From: Enterococcus rivorum
GTDB lineage: Bacteria; Bacillota; Bacilli; Lactobacillales; Enterococcaceae
Reading direction: 5' to 3'
Assembly (NCBI RefSeq): GCF_001742285.1
Contig: NZ_MIEK01000005.1
Span: 21,488 to 85,487 of the forward strand
Length of the DNA: 64,000 nucleotides
The position numbers and the translations under genes are program-made. The notes beneath the pieces are model-generated. The model did no database searches. It was given only the letters and a program-made list of their open reading frames with translations, and was not told where the DNA came from. Below, one piece after another: positions 48,481-56,959 of this stretch (positions are counted from its first letter, which is position 1; each line of letters opens with the position of its first letter).

Positions 48481-48816
48481 GTTTACAAATGCTTTAAACT
48501 ATTGTATTGTTTTTGTTATTAAGACATAAAAAAAGAGACCTAGAAAAAAATGACGGCAAATCAAATTTTTTCTTTAGAATCAGCATACCCAACTACGTGA
48601 TCCTTCTGTCTCAATTTGTTATATTACAAGTGTTTACACGCACTTTTATGTAATAAGTATAGCAAATTTTGACAAAAAATACAATAGTTTAAGGCTTATT
48701 TGTTGTGTTTAAAACGCTTTCTTTGGTGCTTTGAAGCAAAAATATACCTTTTCAGAAGTATTGAAGGACACATGGGGATTTCTTTGTGTTCTTCTTTTTT
48801 TGGAAAGGAAGCCATT
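48481..48816. other. Intergenic region before repA
   Basis: AT-rich, without iterons. A non-initiating upstream extension of the repA frame runs through its right part. TTGTTA/TTGACA-like and TATAGC-like boxes near 48640-48665 (TTTGACAAAAAATACAATAG) could form the repA promoter. No hairpin of note was found. Confidence 0.35.
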
Positions 48817-50349
48817 ATGATTGTTAATTTGTCTAACATATATGACATATTTTTAAAAAATGGTATACGGAAATATAAGTATAAAAATAGCCAAATAAAG
48901 CCAATTGGCTACCTTCCAGAAGGGAAAAAAGGGGCTATTTTCGGTCTGAGATCCAAAAAATCTATGACTGAGTATGGGATGCGTGGAATAGTTTTTACTT
49001 CTGAAGAAGCTCTATTGGAGAACGAAAACAAACTAACCCACTGGACACCTAATATTTATTCTTATGGCGCTTACGCTGATAAAAATAGATCAATTATTGT
49101 TGGGCACTCTGAAAAGAATTTGCAACAAATCAACACGTTTATGATTGATTTTGATTTAAAAGTTGGTAATACTTGCTCAGCACAAGATATTATTGATTGC
49201 AGCATTGATCTTGGCTTCGTTCCAACACTCCTCTTGAATACTCCTGGAGGATATCAGGCTTTCTATGTGCTAGAAAAGCCCTGGTTTATTTCCAATGCAG
49301 CAAATTACAGCTCTATTGGAGTTGCAAAAAATGTATCGAGAAGTCTTAGAAATTACTTTGCGGAAGTGTTTCCTGGAATTGTTGATATTGGTTGCAATCA
49401 CTTTGGAATCACACGTATTCCGAGAACAGACAATGTAGAGCATTTTTATCCTGAATTTACGTACGATATGCAAAAGTTAATTGACTGGTCAATTGATTAT
49501 GTAGCTGACAATAAATCTGAAAAAACGAAGCTTTGGACTTTGCCTTCTAGAAAACAAAAAAAGCAAATTACTGATTCGTGGGTGGGAGATTTAATTACCT
49601 GTAATGGGATAGAAGGACACAAAGGCTTGCTCGGAAGAAATAGCACAGTATTCACCGTATCATTGGCCTACTATTCAGCTGGAAAAACGATGGAAGAATG
49701 CTACAACGACATTGATCAGTTCAACTCTAATCTTGACTCACCTATGAACGATGAAGAAGTCTTGAAAGCTGTGAAATCAGCGTATTCAGGAAAATATAGA
49801 GGAGCACATAGAGACTATATTGAACCTTTGAAACAGAGTTGGCTCTCTGGATGCTCGTCTGAGACACCAAAGAAAAGAAAAAAAAATGCGGGCTATCGAA
49901 GTCACCCTAGTACCTGGTATAAATTCAAAAAAAATCGATCAGAGCGAAAATATTCACACAAACACGAATGGAAAAAAGATTTGTTAGCATTTTTGAAGGA
50001 CAAAAGTTATACGTATAAACCTTATTTTGTGACGACAAAAAAAGAGATTACTGAAGCTTTACTAATTCCAGCACGTTCTTTAGATAAAATTCTAAAAGAA
50101 ATGCAGGAAGACGGCCAACTATATTTTCAAGTGAAGGCTGGCCGAGGTGGTGGGATAAAAATTGCAACAAAACAAGCCTTGATTAAGACAATATTGTTGG
50201 TAAAAAAAGAAGTAAATCAAGCGTACAGAGAAGCGATCACGAAAGTATTTCCAGAAGCAGCTATCTTAGTTAACATGTTTAATAAAGTTGCTAAAACTGA
50301 ACCAAAAGCGTACTACCAAGCGAATTTGGAAGAGTGGAACACTGGATAA
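48817..50349 (+). CDS. repA: Replication initiator with primase-type (AEP) and PriCT domains
   Basis: 510 residues from ATG 48817 (GGAAAGGAAG upstream). The N-terminal half shows an archaeo-eukaryotic primase pattern: TFMIDFDLKVGN (acidic pair), LLNTPGGYQAFYVL and FGITRIPRTDN. A PriCT domain follows (GRNSTVFTVSLAYYSAGKTM, MNDEEVLKAVKSAYSGKYRG). A basic linker leads to a C-terminal winged-helix part (TTKKEITEALLIPARSLDKI, VKAGRGGGIKIATK). This architecture belongs to Lactobacillales plasmid Rep proteins distinct from RepA_N. The position beside parA and iterons supports initiator function. A truncated copy of its C-terminus lies at 50953. Confidence 0.8.
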   Translation: MIVNLSNIYDIFLKNGIRKYKYKNSQIKPIGYLPEGKKGAIFGLRSKKSMTEYGMRGIVFTSEEALLENENKLTHWTPNIYSYGAYADKNRSIIVGHSEKNLQQINTFMIDFDLKVGNTCSAQDIIDCSIDLGFVPTLLLNTPGGYQAFYVLEKPWFISNAANYSSIGVAKNVSRSLRNYFAEVFPGIVDIGCNHFGITRIPRTDNVEHFYPEFTYDMQKLIDWSIDYVADNKSEKTKLWTLPSRKQKKQITDSWVGDLITCNGIEGHKGLLGRNSTVFTVSLAYYSAGKTMEECYNDIDQFNSNLDSPMNDEEVLKAVKSAYSGKYRGAHRDYIEPLKQSWLSGCSSETPKKRKKNAGYRSHPSTWYKFKKNRSERKYSHKHEWKKDLLAFLKDKSYTYKPYFVTTKKEITEALLIPARSLDKILKEMQEDGQLYFQVKAGRGGGIKIATKQALIKTILLVKKEVNQAYREAITKVFPEAAILVNMFNKVAKTEPKAYYQANLEEWNTG

Positions 50350-50458
50350 AATTAAACCTGCAAATTGCCAATTACTTTTATTTCTTTTATACTTTCTTTC
50401 CTCTTTGCTAGTAGTATAAAAGACCTAGATATTGTTTAATCCAGGGCTTGTTTTTTCG

Positions 50459-50950
50459 TTATAGAGAATCAAAGGATACTGCTTTTTTTAGCTCGTATGT
50501 TTCTTTGTTTTTGTGTGAGTTGTATTGATATTTAACTGCGTTTGCGGTGTTTATATCACCTGCTAATTTGAAGCTTTCAGATATTTCTAATAGTTTATCA
50601 AGTTCTTTTTTGTCATTATCTTTTAGATAATTTATCATTATTTCATTTATTCGGATGTAAAACAAGTATCGTAAATCTGTGTGGACTTTAGCAAAATTTT
50701 TATGTTTGTTCAGTATTTCAGTTGCTAACTCTATGTTATTTTCATTGATACAAATATCACAAATGTTGTTGAGAATTTTATGAATTTGAGTTCTGTAAAT
50801 AACAGTATCTTCACCGTAATGGTAGGGATCAAAGGTTGGTAGATTTCTGTAAAGAGTTATTAATTCATCATAAGATAAAATGTGAGTTGCTAGATCTCCA
50901 ATTAATCTTAAGTCATATAAGCTAAAATCTTTATTTAGAGATAACATGTC
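50459..50950 (-). pseudogene. C-terminal fragment of an Rgg-like regulator
   Basis: The frame corresponds to the C-terminal TPR-like half of the regulator at 51469: IHKILNNICDICINENNIEL aligns with YNSLRNIITTRLHENDLHNA and similar repeats. The N-terminal helix-turn-helix domain is absent; at about 50950 the sequence changes abruptly into the repA-like fragment on the opposite strand. A deletion has evidently joined the two. Confidence 0.75.
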
Positions 50951-50952
50951 CA

Positions 50953-51352
50953 TGAGTGGAAAGCAGACATTTTGGACTATCTGGAGGAACAATGTTATCG
51001 ATATCGTCCAGAAATTGCAACGACAAAAGGTGAACTACAAGCTGCTATAAAATATCAGGATAAAAGCATACCGAAGAGATCACTTGATAAAGCAATTAAG
51101 GAATTAGAAGCAGAAGGAAAAATTTATGTACAAGCACGACCAGGTCGTGGCGGCGGATTAGTCGTTGCAACAAGAAAAGCACTGATCCGTACGGTGATTG
51201 TAGTAAATCAAACGGTCAAAGAAGCGTATAAAGACGCAATCAGGACCTTTTTCAAGGAAGCAGCTATGTTAACTAAGATGTTTGAAACACCAGGAACAGG
51301 CGACAAAGTAGGGGTATTTGCCGAGCAATCAAATCTTTGGGACACTGGATAA
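50953..51352 (+). pseudogene. C-terminal fragment of a second repA
   Basis: From HEWKADILDYLEE onward the frame matches the last 130 residues of RepA (HEWKKDLLAFLKD): shared ATTKGELQAAIKY / TTKKEITEALLIP, KAIKELEAEGKIYVQARPGR, GGGLVVATRKALIRT and an ending close to WDTG / WNTG. The primase and PriCT parts are missing and no proper start precedes it (nearest TTG 50972). It is a relic of a duplicated or co-integrated replicon. Confidence 0.8.
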
Positions 51353-51411
51353 ATCAAAACATGCACACTGCCAATACATTATATCTAGGATACTTTTCTG
51401 GAATAATAAAA

Positions 51412-51444
51412 AGACCCCACTCTAAGTAGCTAAGAGTGGGAAGA
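51412..51444 (-). terminator. Terminator of the Rgg-like gene
   Basis: CCCACTCT and AGAGTGGG pair around an eight-base loop; on the minus strand GGTCTTTTTATT follows. Confidence 0.8.
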
Positions 51445-51468
51445 CTTAATTTGGACTATTTGGTAAAA

Positions 51469-52410
51469 TTACACTGTAAATGATGTATTTTCTGCAAATG
51501 ACCTTTCTAGACTTTCTTTTAGATCTTGTTTGGATTCTATTACTCTGTCTAAGTCTGATCTCATGCTTTCTATCTCTCTGAATTCTCCAATTTCTTGTAG
51601 CGTAGACATTAGAGCGACAATTTTAGAGTAATAGTCTAATTTCTCTGGTTTTGTTGCGTATTCTAAAAGGTATTCTAAAAAAATTACATGAATCTTGAAT
51701 CGGTAGTCAGTAGAGTGAGAGAATTGTCTTTTTGCAATGAGAATGTATTTTTGAGCGTTATGTAGATCATTTTCATGTAGTCTTGTCGTAATAATATTCC
51801 GTAAACTGTTGTAGGCATAGGCCTTTGTTTCTGGCGTTCTTTTCTCTATGTCTGTAATAGGGATCATGAGTCTAATGAGTTTGGCTACTGTATTTTCTGG
51901 AAGTAAGGTGCATATCATTAACAAGAGTGAGTAATCATATTTTGTGTAATATTTTCTGTTCAAAAGATGCGTGTTTACTTGTTCAATTTCTGCTTGAGAG
52001 ATTGGAGGTATGTCTTTTTTCCATAATTTTGAAAAATGAAATTTGATTGAGAGCAGATTTGAAAGTTCTCTTGTTGTTTTTTTTTCTTTAGAATCAAGAT
52101 GTTTGTAATACTTTAGTAAAGCGTTTTTTTTACTGCTATTAGGTTTTTTCATACATAGTGTGGATAAGGTTATGTATTGTTGTTGTTCTGTTTGTGCGTC
52201 GGTGTTTGAAAATTTTAGAATTTCTTCTGGAGCGATGGACACATTGTCTAATATTTCTAAAAATTCCCGAATACTGACTCTTTCAGTTCCCAGTTCAAAT
52301 CTAGATAATTTGGAAGGACTTTGTTTTGGGTTGTTTTTGGTTGGAAGAATGTCTTTTAGTGTCTGATCATTGTTTTTACGGAAAAAGCGTAAGGATTCAT
52401 TGATTTGCAT
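51469..52410 (-). CDS. Rgg/MutR-like transcriptional regulator
   Basis: 313 residues. The N-terminal 60 residues form a helix-turn-helix (SPSKLSRFELGTERVSIREF), then a long TPR-like helical domain follows, the layout of Rgg/PlcR-type (RRNPP) regulators that sense short peptides. GAGGTAAC precedes the ATG. A 17-residue frame with a strong ribosome binding site lies in divergent orientation at 52659, and TGTGTATACGAACC inverted repeats occupy the interval. The link to a peptide signal is inference. Confidence 0.75.
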   Translation of the reverse strand: MQINESLRFFRKNNDQTLKDILPTKNNPKQSPSKLSRFELGTERVSIREFLEILDNVSIAPEEILKFSNTDAQTEQQQYITLSTLCMKKPNSSKKNALLKYYKHLDSKEKKTTRELSNLLSIKFHFSKLWKKDIPPISQAEIEQVNTHLLNRKYYTKYDYSLLLMICTLLPENTVAKLIRLMIPITDIEKRTPETKAYAYNSLRNIITTRLHENDLHNAQKYILIAKRQFSHSTDYRFKIHVIFLEYLLEYATKPEKLDYYSKIVALMSTLQEIGEFREIESMRSDLDRVIESKQDLKESLERSFAENTSFTV

Positions 52411-52457
52411 GGTTGTTACCTCTTTTCTATGAAATTATTAAGTGTTTGAAATAAACG

Positions 52458-52551
52458 TGTGTATACGAACCGTTTTTTGGTGTTTTTTGGGTATTTTTTA
52501 TGAATTTCATTTTTTTTTGCTTTATAACGCTAATATTGGTTCGTATACACA
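52458..52551. promoter_or_regulatory. Widely spaced perfect 14-bp inverted repeat
   Basis: TGTGTATACGAACC (52458-52471) is perfectly inverted as GGTTCGTATACACA (52538-52551), 66 bases apart, in the divergent region of the Rgg-like gene. It could be a pair of regulator sites that loops DNA. Confidence 0.65.
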
Positions 52552-52658
52552 AATGTCAATTTTTTTTCTTGCAATGGGCGTAAATTGTGGTAAAGTGTAG
52601 CTATAATAGCTATTATGATCTGAGATATCTCATAATTTTTTGGAAGGAGGGACTAGTA

Positions 52659-52712
52659 ATGGACTTTTTGTTTATAGCAATTTCTACTCGTGGTGTTATT
52701 GGAATGCCATAA
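52659..52712 (+). CDS. 17-residue candidate peptide gene divergent from the regulator
   Basis: The frame encodes MDFLFIAISTRGVIGMP and is preceded by GGAAGGAGGG at ideal spacing; TATAAT (52602-52607) lies upstream without a clear -35 box. Its place opposite an Rgg-like regulator suggests a signalling peptide. The start also recalls Fst-like toxins, which would then be truncated. Either reading is tentative. Confidence 0.4.
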   Translation: MDFLFIAISTRGVIGMP

Positions 52713-52767
52713 ATAGTATCTGATAAATGAATAAAATTGGAGTTCTTGAGGAACGTTGCGTATAAAA

Positions 52768-52825
52768 AAATTGTGTGCTATGCTAGGTAAAATCATTTTT
52801 TACCTAGCGCAACACACAATCGCAA
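52768..52825 (+). terminator. Strong hairpin after peptide gene
   Basis: ATTGTGTG...CTAGGTAAAA and TTTTACCTAG...CACACAAT form a long stem with small bulges. The T-run is inside the loop side only, so it may be a stable RNA end or a processed hairpin. The remaining interval to 53170 holds the small hairpin GTTCAACCG...TTTTTGAAC near 52908 and no gene. Confidence 0.5.
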
Positions 52826-53170
52826 GTTAGATCCTTTTGATCTTTGACATAACAAAAAAAGAACCGTCTCCTTAGGCCTGAGAAACCTAGAGGGAGATTA
52901 GGATGTTCAACCGTTTTTGAACATACGTCGGTCCTTTGTTGCAACTATAGTCACAACAGTAAAATTATAGCACTTTTGGACTCGAAAGAGTAGTCAAATA
53001 TAGAAAAAGGAACATTTGTTTTGTTATTTTTCAGTGTTCATAACTTACTGTTTGTCAGAATAGCTGTATCAAAGGGGAGAGTATGCATGTTCAATGCAAC
53101 TCTCCTCTTTTTTTGTTCTTGGGGAAAAGAGAGGAAAAAAGAAAAAAATGGAAAAGGAGTGAAGGACACG

Positions 53171-53464
53171 ATGAAGCGAAGAACGAAAGTATCACTAGAA
53201 CAACTGCTTGGCATGGAAAAAGGACGCATTCAGTTATTTAACAAACAGTTTTATTGGATTGCGAGAGGGGTTGCGTATCATCAGGTTGTGTTGTATGAAC
53301 AAGGGGTTCCGGTCTATCAAACAGTTGGGGAAAGGCAGACACTAGAGTCACTTTTTGATCGAATAAAGTTTGTGTTCTCTCCTTCAGGTAAAGTCATCGC
53401 AAGAAGAATAGCCCATGAGGAACCACTTTTATTGGGGAAGAAAGAGTGGGAGGATTTTTCATGA
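53171..53464 (+). CDS. Hypothetical protein, first of a tandem paralogous pair
   Basis: 97 residues from ATG 53171 (GGAGTGAAGGA upstream). Motifs VSLEQLLGMEKGRIQLF, then YHQVVLYEQGVPVYQT and SGKVIARRIAHEE, recur in the next protein. Its stop overlaps the next start (ATGA), so the two are coupled. Unknown function. Confidence 0.6.
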   Translation: MKRRTKVSLEQLLGMEKGRIQLFNKQFYWIARGVAYHQVVLYEQGVPVYQTVGERQTLESLFDRIKFVFSPSGKVIARRIAHEEPLLLGKKEWEDFS

Positions 53465-53823
53465 GCAAGGGATTAGCGTTCAGTTTAGAAGATGTTTGTC
53501 GTTTAGGAAAAAGAATTGTTCTGTTTCCCAACAAAGGAGTACAAGTCTATTTCATCAATGGAAAGTATGCTGAACGGTATGTGGATGTGTTCCAAGAGGG
53601 GAAAAAAGTACCAACAGTTTTTGAACGACTCCCTCTTGAGAAAATCTATCCGACCATTCAACGGGTGTATGATCGAAAGACAAAAGGGGTGCTAATCGCT
53701 AGAAGGGCGCACCCTGCAACACAATTAAGGTCAACAGGAAAGGGCATGGGAAAAAAAATACAAAGGGAAACAGAAATGAGTCGGGAGCAACATTCCCTTG
53801 TTGAAAGTCAACAGGTGTTGTGA
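53461..53823 (+). CDS. Hypothetical protein, second of a tandem paralogous pair
   Basis: 120 residues from ATG 53461. It repeats the layout of its neighbour: FSLEDVCRLGKRIVLFPNKG, YVDVFQEGKKVPTVFERL and TKGVLIARRAHP. A Gln/Ser-rich tail extends it. The pair arose by tandem duplication and may form a heterodimer. Unknown function. Confidence 0.6.
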   Translation: MSKGLAFSLEDVCRLGKRIVLFPNKGVQVYFINGKYAERYVDVFQEGKKVPTVFERLPLEKIYPTIQRVYDRKTKGVLIARRAHPATQLRSTGKGMGKKIQRETEMSREQHSLVESQQVL

Positions 53824-54002
53824 AGGCAAGATTAACCTTTTCTTATTTGCTAATTTTAGCAACACATGGTTTTTAGCGTCAGTACATTACACAAAACAAT
53901 CTCGAAAGTCTATGAACTTAGGTCGAGAAGCTAAGAAAAGTACTATTCAGAGGTGAAATCTCTGTAGTATGTTCACTTGGCTAGGTAGAGGGAGTAAACA
54001 CA

Positions 54003-54254
54003 ATGATTGTACGAAAAACAATCTGGAAAATTGTGGAATGTGAAGATGAAGGGAACCCTATAGTCGGTTTGGTCACCGCCCTGCCAATCAGCGTAGCTAC
54101 TAAGGAGCAGGGGTTAGAACTTCCCGGGCTGAAAGAAGCCGAAATGGAAAGTGAACATTGCTACAGTACGGTGAGAGATATGCCAAGACATACATTAAAA
54201 AGTGTATCGAGCGTATATTCTGCTCTCACAGAGTTAGGGGAACGATTGCTATAA
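54003..54254 (+). CDS. Hypothetical protein
   Basis: 83 residues, acidic, soluble, with no recognised motif. AGAGGGAG precedes the ATG. The interval upstream (53824-54002) contains CTCGA...TCGAG and CAGAG-GTGAAAT-CTCTG hairpins and no gene. Unknown function. Confidence 0.5.
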   Translation: MIVRKTIWKIVECEDEGNPIVGLVTALPISVATKEQGLELPGLKEAEMESEHCYSTVRDMPRHTLKSVSSVYSALTELGERLL

Positions 54255-54356
54255 CCCTGCGAAACAAAACGACCCGTTTATTTTAGAACATTCGAATGAA
54301 ATTAGTAAATAAGAAAAGGTTAATCCACATGAAAATTAGAAAGGTGTGAAGTACAA

Positions 54357-54626
54357 ATGGCAGAAGAACGCTACAAAACAAAGGAATTATTAGCAGAATT
54401 GGTGCAGTTTTTGGAGGAACAACCCACAAAAAAAGTGGTGGTAGAAGACTACTTCAAACGTACGAAAGGAACCCAGAAGTGGACAAAACCTCGAGTGATA
54501 GCTTGTTACAAAGCCATTCAAGAAGCCAAAACAACCCAGATTCAAATGGATTACGTTTCCGTACAAAGAAGCGAGGAAACATGGGCGTATTGTATGAGAG
54601 TCACGTTGCCGACTGCGAAAAAGTAA
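54357..54626 (+). CDS. Hypothetical protein
   Basis: 89 residues with the pattern TKELLAELVQFLEEQPTKKV followed by a basic segment and two strands. GAAAGGTG precedes the ATG. It lies upstream of the MazEF pair but separated by 70 bases. Unknown function. Confidence 0.55.
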   Translation: MAEERYKTKELLAELVQFLEEQPTKKVVVEDYFKRTKGTQKWTKPRVIACYKAIQEAKTTQIQMDYVSVQRSEETWAYCMRVTLPTAKK

Positions 54627-54697
54627 TGCCTTTGTATTTACTTTTTGTTTATTTTTTGATAGTATTAGGTCATAAAATAAAAGAAGAGGTGCTTAAC

Positions 54698-54910
54698 ATG
54701 AAAGCAAGACAACAAGGAAATGCGCTGGTTCTAACCATTCCAACTAAATTTCAAGTAGAACCAAACACAGAATTTGTAGCGATAAAAGGAGAAAATGGGA
54801 GTATCACCTACGTTCCTAAGTTAAAAAATGTATTTGAAGAAGCCGCCAAAGCTGGGGAAGATCTAAGAACTCCTTTGGAAGAGGAGTATATGCATGACAT
54901 TGAAGAGTAA
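54698..54910 (+). CDS. mazE: MazE/PemI-like antitoxin
   Basis: 70 residues with an AbrB-like swapped-hairpin N-terminus (KARQQGNALVLTIPTKFQV) and an acidic C-terminal segment (EEAAKAGEDLRTPLEEEYMH) that would bind the toxin. AGAAGAGG precedes the ATG. It overlaps the toxin gene by 17 bases. Such pairs stabilise the plasmid and autoregulate. Confidence 0.85.
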   Translation: MKARQQGNALVLTIPTKFQVEPNTEFVAIKGENGSITYVPKLKNVFEEAAKAGEDLRTPLEEEYMHDIEE

Positions 54911-55286
54911 TAAAGGATATGCAATAAACGGATACACTCCACAACAAGGAGATATGATTATTTGTAATTTCGATCCAACATTAGGCAGAGAGATTCAAAA
55001 AGAACGTCCGGCACTCGTTGTTAGCAGTAGCTATTACCATCAAACAACCGGCTTTTGTGTGGTATGTCCGATTACGTCCTCTAGCAATGTGAAGCCAGGA
55101 TTTGTGAAATTATCCGATTCACACAAAGTGAAGGGACATATCAATGCGATGCAACTAAAGTTTGTTGACTTTATGGAGAAAGAACGTCGTGTACGGAAAG
55201 TAGAAGAATGCACAACAGATGAATTTGGGTTAACAATCCAAATTGTTTCAGCTATTTTTGATTTCGAAAAATTGATTGTTGAATAA
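54894..55286 (+). CDS. mazF: MazF/PemK-type mRNA endonuclease toxin
   Basis: 130 residues with the PemK/MazF signature: PQQGDMIICNFDPTLGREIQ, RPALVVSSSYY, VCPITSSS and INAMQLKFVDF, ending with the usual C-terminal helix. The conserved Arg in KERPALV and the Thr in CPITS belong to the active site. The toxin cuts mRNA at short sites. Coupled to the antitoxin by overlap. Confidence 0.9.
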   Translation: MTLKSNKGYAINGYTPQQGDMIICNFDPTLGREIQKERPALVVSSSYYHQTTGFCVVCPITSSSNVKPGFVKLSDSHKVKGHINAMQLKFVDFMEKERRVRKVEECTTDEFGLTIQIVSAIFDFEKLIVE

Positions 55287-55379
55287 AAATAGGTACCTTT
55301 TACAGTTGGTTAGTAATATTTCTAGATTTTTGGCAACGGAAAGGTTACTATGGAACGCTTACATTGTTGTTGGAATTGG

Positions 55380-55385
55380 TATAAT
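55380..55385 (+). promoter_or_regulatory. Promoter before the surface-protein gene
   Basis: TGGTATAAT (55377-55385) is an extended -10 box; CTTACA lies 16 bases upstream as a weak -35. It is about 50 bases before the start at 55436. Confidence 0.6.
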
Positions 55386-55435
55386 AGTAGTACATGAACG
55401 AATAGAATGGAAGATACTGAGAGGGGAAAATGACC

Positions 55436-56683
55436 ATGACGAAGAGACAAAAAATAGTGATACTTGTACTCATAACCATCGTACTAGTGGCGGGTGTTGG
55501 GGGTACGGTCTATGCAAGTCAAGTACATAAACAAGTCGAAGAAGCAGAAGAGACCGTGAAGGCAGAACGAGTGTCGGTAGAAAAGGTAACAAAAGAGTTG
55601 TCCAAATTATTGGATCAAAAAGACCCCTCTTATTTAGCGGAAAATGTGACAGAAGAACAAATAGCGTCATTGGATCAGCAGTTGAAACAGTCCGAATTTG
55701 TTTTTCAAGACGTTTCAGTGGATAAAAAGCTGTTGAAAGATCATGTTGTTGCGTATGAGTCAGCACAAGAAAAAGCAGACAAACTGATAGGAAGTATTTA
55801 TGAGAAAATAACCTTGCAACGAGGGGTCAATACGTTGTTTCAGTCAAAAGATAAAGTTGCCATGAATGGCGCAAAAGTGGAAAAAGAGTTAGCCATTATC
55901 GATGGGCTAACGGAAGAAAAAATCAAATCGATTCAAGAAAGCATCCCCAAAGAAGAGACTGATTTTACAAAAGATGTTAAGGGATTGGTAGAGAACGCAA
56001 GCGGACAACTGAAACAAATCAGTACGGCAAAAGAAGCAGTAGCTAAGTTGTATAAGGGCAACAAAGTCGTTTCAACCGATCAAAAATTATACGATGCGGC
56101 AAAAGCAGAGACAGACAAAATCAAAAATGAGAAGACAAAAAAAGAGCTAACAGATCAACTAGGCAAAGTGAAAGCGGAGCTGGATAAAAAAGCGAAGGAA
56201 GTCGCTGTAGCACAAGCACAAGAAACAGCAACGAAAGAACAAACGGCACAAACCGAAACAACAGGGAATGTGAACGCAAATGTTGAGATAAACGATGCAG
56301 GTAGTACACAAGGAAATAATGCAACCGATACCGATACAGGTTCGTGGCAACAAGAATCAACTAACACAGGTGGTACGAGCAATTGGCAACAACCCACAAC
56401 AGGTGGTGGGGGTGGCAACACCAATACAAATACTGGAGGTGGAGGCGGTTCAGGAAGCAATACCGGAGGGGGCGGCGGTGGCACGGTTACGCCACCGCCA
56501 ACGACTGCTCCTACGATTGTTAGTGGCTATATCGGGAACTCAGGTATGATATTTTCTTCTGGGTTAGAAGCCAATCTGTATGGTAATAGCGTATTAGCTT
56601 CTGATCCATCTAAAAATGGATATGTGCTAATTGGTATTTTTTACAGTGATGGGTCAGAAAAATTTAGTATTGATTTTTACTAA
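55436..56683 (+). CDS. Membrane-anchored coiled-coil surface protein with Gly-rich linker
   Basis: 415 residues from ATG 55436 (GAGGGG nine bases upstream). One N-terminal membrane segment (about 6-26) is followed by a long helical, coiled-coil-like domain (30-270), a Thr/Gln/Asn-rich stretch, a Gly-rich linker with runs of Gly and Thr-Pro, and a small C-terminal domain of about 50 residues (SGYIGNSGMIFSSGLEANLY). No sortase motif. It opens the GC-richer surface/pilus block and could be a cell-surface spacer or adhesin. Confidence 0.6.
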   Translation: MTKRQKIVILVLITIVLVAGVGGTVYASQVHKQVEEAEETVKAERVSVEKVTKELSKLLDQKDPSYLAENVTEEQIASLDQQLKQSEFVFQDVSVDKKLLKDHVVAYESAQEKADKLIGSIYEKITLQRGVNTLFQSKDKVAMNGAKVEKELAIIDGLTEEKIKSIQESIPKEETDFTKDVKGLVENASGQLKQISTAKEAVAKLYKGNKVVSTDQKLYDAAKAETDKIKNEKTKKELTDQLGKVKAELDKKAKEVAVAQAQETATKEQTAQTETTGNVNANVEINDAGSTQGNNATDTDTGSWQQESTNTGGTSNWQQPTTGGGGGNTNTNTGGGGGSGSNTGGGGGGTVTPPPTTAPTIVSGYIGNSGMIFSSGLEANLYGNSVLASDPSKNGYVLIGIFYSDGSEKFSIDFY

Positions 56684-56725
56684 TTTTCTCTGGAATGAAC
56701 GAGTGAAAATTTATATAAACCGTAG

Positions 56726-56862
56726 GAACTGCGGGGATAGCTTGGTTAAAAAGAGAGAAAGTCTCTGTTGCCAAGAAGTGTTTTCCTAAAGGGAAACGCA
56801 GTTCACAATTGAAGAAGCTGGAAAAGAGACTTAGTGAGGCAAGGATCACTGAGTCTTTTTTT
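56726..56862 (+). promoter_or_regulatory. Structured leader followed by a terminator (attenuator or riboswitch candidate)
   Basis: GAACTGCG (56726) pairs with CGCAGTTC (56797) and encloses CTTGG/CCAAG with AGAGA/TCTCT inside, and GTTTTCC/GGGAAA. About 25 bases later GACTTAGTGA/TCACTGAGTC followed by TTTTTTT (56828-56862) is a strong terminator. A multi-stem fold followed by a terminator in front of the large surface-protein gene suggests regulated readthrough. It matches no riboswitch class I can recall with confidence. Confidence 0.5.
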
Positions 56863-56959
56863 GCATTCAGATATGAGGTGAGAGAAGATGAAAAAGGACT
56901 GTATCCGCAGTCCCGCCTATGCGGATGAAAAACAAGATTCATGAAAGGAGCAACGACAA

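Noticed and set aside
48700..48816. N-terminal extension of RepA from the upstream ATT/TTG-type start
   Set aside because: The extension has no ribosome binding site and no family-like sequence; ATG 48817 has GGAAAGGAAG at proper spacing.
52160..52366. 68-codon plus-strand frame opposite the Rgg-like gene
   Set aside because: Cys/Ser-rich shadow without a ribosome binding site, fully antisense to a well-supported gene.
56155..56484. Pro-rich minus-strand frames under the surface-protein gene
   Set aside because: They are shadows of the Gly/Thr-rich coding sequence on the plus strand.
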